Source: Pseudomonas asplenii
GTDB taxonomy: Bacteria > Pseudomonadota > Gammaproteobacteria > Pseudomonadales > Pseudomonadaceae
DNA length: 64,000 nucleotides
Reading direction: 5' to 3'
Assembly (NCBI RefSeq): GCF_001293465.1
Contig: NZ_JSYZ01000002.1
Span: 373,367 to 437,366 of the forward strand
The translations under genes and the position numbers were made by a program. Each line of letters starts with the position of its first letter. The stretch's first letter is position 1. Of the stretch, positions 58,893 to 64,000 are shown one piece after another. Below the pieces are notes generated by a model. It saw only the letters and a program-made list of their open reading frames with translations, was not told the DNA's origin and ran no database searches.

Positions 58893-59246
58893 GGAGAGTC
58901 GATCTGTAAGCCGGGTTCTGTCGAGGACAGTCATTCCTCTACGATGGCCATCACTGGACATCTTTAGCAACCTACCCGGTTCCAGCGCGGGCCACGCCTT
59001 GGAACCCTATTTGGTCTTGCTCCGAGTGGGGTTTACCTAGCCACGAACTGTTACCAGACGTGCGGTGCGCTCTTACCGCACCTTTTCACCCTTACCGGCA
59101 CCGAAGTGCTTAGGCGGTTGTTTTCTGTGGCACTTTCCGTAGGCTCACGCCCCCCAGGCATTACCTGGCACTCCGCCCTATGGAGCCCGGACTTTCCTCC
59201 CCCCTCCAATTTTCATGAAGGGCAGCGACTGTCCAATCGACTCTCC
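58893..59246 (-). ncRNA. rnpB: RNase P RNA (M1 RNA), bacterial type A
   Basis: An RNA of about 354 nt that is the catalytic part of RNase P and matures tRNA 5' ends. On the minus strand its ends AGAGTCGATTGGACAGTCGC and CCCGGCTTACAGATCGACTCTC pair through GAGTCGAT to form helix P1. Universally conserved cores are visible: GAGGAAAGTCCGGGCTCC near the 5' part, GGTAAGAGCGCACC in the middle, and ACAGAACCCGGCTTA near the 3' end. Its place between mraZ and rsmI is the usual one in Pseudomonas. Ends are estimated to within a few bases. Confidence 0.96.
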
Positions 59247-59377
59247 GCCGCGCAGGTTACCGGCACATGGCCAGAAGGACAAGCATTAAAGCCGTCATCG
59301 CCCCGGCATGCCGGGACAAGATGCGCCGCCCAGGACCATTCCGACATCAATAGCCGAATGGCCCCACGAAAAAATCG

Positions 59378-60250
59378 TCAGTCATTTTTCTGCTTATCCA
59401 GCGCCACCTGATACAGCAGGTTCTTGCGTACACCGGTGATTTCCGCCGCCAGGGCGGCGGCGCGCTTGAGCGGCATTTCCTTGAGCAGCAGGTCGAGAAT
59501 GCGCATGGCCTCGGCGCCGACTGCCTCATCGCCTTCCGGGGCACTCCAGCCGGCGACCAGCACCACGCACTCGCCACGCTGCTGATTGCTGTCGGCTTCG
59601 ACGAAGCTGCGCAATTCAGCCAGCGGCAGCCCCTTGAGCGTCTCGAAGGTCTTGGTCAGCTCACGTGCCAGCAGCGCCGGGCGCTCGGCACCGAACACCG
59701 CTTCCATGTCCTGCAGACAGTCGAGGATGCGGTGAGGCGCCTCATAGAAGATCAGCGTCCGAGGTTCTTCGCGCAGTTGTTCCAGACGCGAACGACGCCC
59801 CGCCGCCTTGGCCGGCAGGAAGCCCTCGAAGATGAATCGGTCGGATGGCAGACCCGCCGCCGACAGCGCCGCGATCAGCGCACAGGCGCCCGGGACCGGC
59901 ACCACCTTGATCCCCGCGGCACGCGCCTGGCGCACCAGGTGATAGCCCGGATCGGAAATCAGCGGCGTGCCAGCATCGGAGATCAGGGCAACATCCTCGC
60001 CCGCCTGCAGCTTGGCGATGAAACGGCTGCCCTCGTCACGCTCGTTATGCTCATGGCAGGCCGCCAGTGGCGTGTTGATGCCGAAGTGCTGCAAGAGCCG
60101 CAGCGAATGCCGGGTGTCCTCCGCCGCGATCAGCGCCACCTCGCGCAGCACCTTCATTGCTCGCGCACTGATGTCATCCAGGTTGCCGATGGGCGTCGCC
60201 ACCACATAAAGCGAGCCCATCGCGGAATTCAAAGCACCTGGAGCAGTCAA
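59378..60250 (-). CDS. rsmI: 16S rRNA (cytidine(1402)-2'-O)-methyltransferase
   Basis: A 290-residue SAM-dependent tetrapyrrole-methylase-fold enzyme that methylates the ribose of C1402 in 16S rRNA. Motifs are [53 protein letters not shown] and [27 protein letters not shown]. The start is uncertain. A TTG at 60250 has GAGG 8 nt upstream and gives the TAPGALNS N-terminus that I recall from Pseudomonas relatives, while the first ATG is at 60220 without a ribosome site. It is divergent from lpoA. Confidence 0.94.
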   Translation of the reverse strand: MTAPGALNSAMGSLYVVATPIGNLDDISARAMKVLREVALIAAEDTRHSLRLLQHFGINTPLAACHEHNERDEGSRFIAKLQAGEDVALISDAGTPLISDPGYHLVRQARAAGIKVVPVPGACALIAALSAAGLPSDRFIFEGFLPAKAAGRRSRLEQLREEPRTLIFYEAPHRILDCLQDMEAVFGAERPALLARELTKTFETLKGLPLAELRSFVEADSNQQRGECVVLVAGWSAPEGDEAVGAEAMRILDLLLKEMPLKRAAALAAEITGVRKNLLYQVALDKQKND

Positions 60251-60469
60251 AGCGCACACCTCAAGAAGAACGAAAAACCCATTGTAGCGCGTAGAAGCCC
60301 TGCCGATATGCTCCACGACGGCGCGATGACCCCGCCCAGGCGCGAAGAGCCGGGTCTCTGACACGCCTTGTACGACCAAAATTGACGGTTTCACGCCAGC
60401 GACATCGCGCCCCGGCCAGTGCTTGGGTACAATTCCACGCTAATTTGATCGAGTATCAGGAACACTTAC

Positions 60470-62280
60470 ATGATCGCTTGCCTGCGGCTGTTCTCTGCCC
60501 TCTGCCTCGCTGCCTTGCTGGCGGCCTGCGCCAGCTCGCCCTCTTCCAGCCTTGGCGAACTCCCACGGACCCCGGATGCCAGCATCGAGCAACTGCTCGA
60601 ACAGGCCTCCGCCAGCAAGACACCGGACAAGGCCGCCCTGCTGCGCCTGACCGCCGCCGACCTGGCCTACCGCCAGAAGGACACCGGTCGCGCCGCGCAG
60701 ATCCTTGCCCAGGTGCAGCTGGACCAGCTCAAGCCGGGCCAACAGGTTTTCGCCAGCACACTGGCCGCCGAACTGGCGATGACCCGCAATCAGCCGAAGG
60801 CGGCCCTCACCGCCCTGAGCCACCCGAGCCTGGAGCACCTGGGTGAATTGCCGGTGGACCAGCAGATCCGCACCCAGACCGTTCGCGCCCGCGCCCTCGA
60901 AGCCGACGGCCAGACCCTGGCAGCCGCTCGCGAGCGCATCTTCATCGCCCCGCTGCTCAGTGGCGACGCCGCTCGCGCCAACCACGAAGCGATCTGGGCA
61001 CTGATCGCCGCACTGCCGACCGATCAGTTGCAACCCAGCGGTAACGACGACCTCAGCGGCTGGCTCGGCCTGGCCCTGGCGGTGAAGACTTCCGGCACGC
61101 TGGAACAGCAACAGGCGGCGATCGACACCTGGCGGGCACAGAACCCCAAGCACCCGGCAGCCCAGCAACTGCCGCAGGCGCTGGTGAAACTCAAGGAACT
61201 GGCCAGCCAGCCGCTGAACAAGATCGCCCTGCTGCTGCCTAACGAAGGCCAGCTGGCCTCGGTCGGCAAGGCTCTGCGCGAGGGTTTCATGGCGGCCCAG
61301 TACCAGGCCCAGCAAGCCGGACAGAAGCCACCGGCCATCGAGTTCTACGACAGCTCGCGCCTGACCTCCCTCGACGATTTCTATCGCAAGGCCCAGGCCG
61401 CCGGCGTGCAACTGGTCGTCGGCCCGCTGGAAAAACCCCTGGTGAAGCAGCTCAGCGCTCGTACGCAACTGCCGATCACCACCCTCGCACTGAACTACAG
61501 CGAAAGCGCGCAGAACCCGCCGCAACTGTTCCAGTTCGGCCTCGCCGCCGAAGACGAAGCCCGCGAAGTTTCGCGTCGCGCCCGTGCCGACGGCCTGCAC
61601 CGCGCTGCCGCCATGGTGCCGAAAGGTGAATGGGGCGACCGCGTACTCAAGGCCTTCCGCCAGGACTGGGAAGCCAACGGCGGCACCGTGGTCGGTGTCG
61701 AGCGTGTCGACCAGCCGGTAGCCCTGGCCCAACAGATCGCCGACCTGTTCCAGTTGCGTCAGAGCGAAGGTCGCGCCAAGAGCCTGCAAAGCACCGTGGG
61801 TGGCCAGGTTGTCGCCCAGCCTTCGCGTCGCCAGGACATCGAGTTCATCTTCCTTGCCGCCACACCGCAGCAGGCCCAGCAGATCAAACCGACCCTGAAC
61901 TTCCAGTACGCCGGTGACGTACCGGTGTACGGCACCTCTCACCTGTTCAGTGCAACCGGCGACATCAACCAGTACAACGACATGAACGGCATTCGCTTCT
62001 GCGAAACCCCGTGGCTGCTGGACGCCAACGATCCGCTGCGCAAGCAGGTGACCGCGCAATGGCCACAAGCCGCCGGCAGCCTGGGCCGCCTGTACGCCAT
62101 GGGTGTCGACGCCTTTCGCCTGGCGCCACGCCTGGGCCAGCTCAAGGCACTGCCAGACAGCCGCATCGACGGCCTCTCCGGCAGCCTGAGCATGGACCAG
62201 GGTCAACGGGTCGAGCGCCAACTGCCCTGGGCACAGTTCGTCAGCGGTCAGGTCCAGCGCCTGCCGGATACCCAACGCTG

Positions 62281-62281
<1 letters not shown>
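60470..62281 (+). CDS. lpoA: Penicillin-binding protein activator LpoA
   Basis: A 603-residue outer-membrane lipoprotein that activates PBP1A. The signal peptide ends in lipobox LLAAC with C20 as the lipid-modified residue. An N-terminal TPR-like domain (about residues 35-250) is followed by a periplasmic-binding-protein-like domain starting at KIALLLPNEGQLASVGKALREGF. The ATG at 60470 has CAGGAA upstream. It overlaps the yraN start by one base. Confidence 0.94.
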
Positions 62282-63964
<1,683 letters not shown>

Positions 63965-64000
63965 GGGCCTTGCCCCCGTGTCTAGTCCTGAAATAGGTTT

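Overview
The window is about 64 kb of GC-rich chromosome from a Pseudomonas, most likely the P. fluorescens group. This rests on the complete mraZ-to-lpxC division and cell-wall cluster beside rnpB, the cyoABCDE oxidase operon, an fhp/fhpR nitric-oxide pair, a REP element typical of fluorescent pseudomonads, and protein sequences that read as Pseudomonas throughout. No tRNA, rRNA operon, CRISPR array, transposase or prophage gene was seen.

Region 1 (1-10.4 kb) is the accessory part. One strand carries MFS exporter, ATP-grasp amino-acid ligase, RidA-like protein, cupin, YfcF-type GST, KamA-family radical SAM aminomutase, Ldh2-family dehydrogenase, class IV (IlvE-like) aminotransferase and a clavaminate-synthase/TauD-type oxygenase that runs off the left edge. 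A MocR/GabR-type regulator is divergent from the exporter. This looks like a biosynthetic cluster for a non-proteinogenic amino acid or small peptide, which I cannot match to a described pathway. The aminomutase lacks the two aspartates that bind the lysine side chain in lysine 2,3-aminomutase.

Region 2 (10.4-23.5 kb) holds cyoABCDE, dsbB, a YcaC-like hydrolase, flavohemoglobin and its divergent NorR-type activator (with three GT-N7-AC sites and a possible sigma-54 promoter between them), then cheV, a GNAT acetyltransferase, a small secreted protein and a YkgJ-type cysteine-cluster protein.

Region 3 (23.5-40.7 kb) concerns the cell surface and signalling. It has an Aer-like PAS chemoreceptor, a chaperone-usher fimbrial locus (pilin, chaperone, usher, second chaperone, tip-like subunit, plus an unusually short extra pilin), an RND efflux pair with its own CusRS-like two-component system and a matching upstream inverted repeat, small secreted proteins, and a membrane diguanylate cyclase.

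Region 4 (40.7-64 kb) is core genome. lpxC, ftsZ, ftsA, ftsQ, ddlB, murC, murG, ftsW, murD, mraY, murF, murE, ftsI, ftsL, rsmH and mraZ run on the minus strand with mostly overlapping starts and stops, behind a promoter with three MraZ-type repeats. They are followed by rnpB and rsmI, and divergently by lpoA, yraN, gmhA/diaA and a dolP-like lipoprotein gene. This region supplies peptidoglycan precursors, the divisome, lipid A commitment and envelope maintenance.
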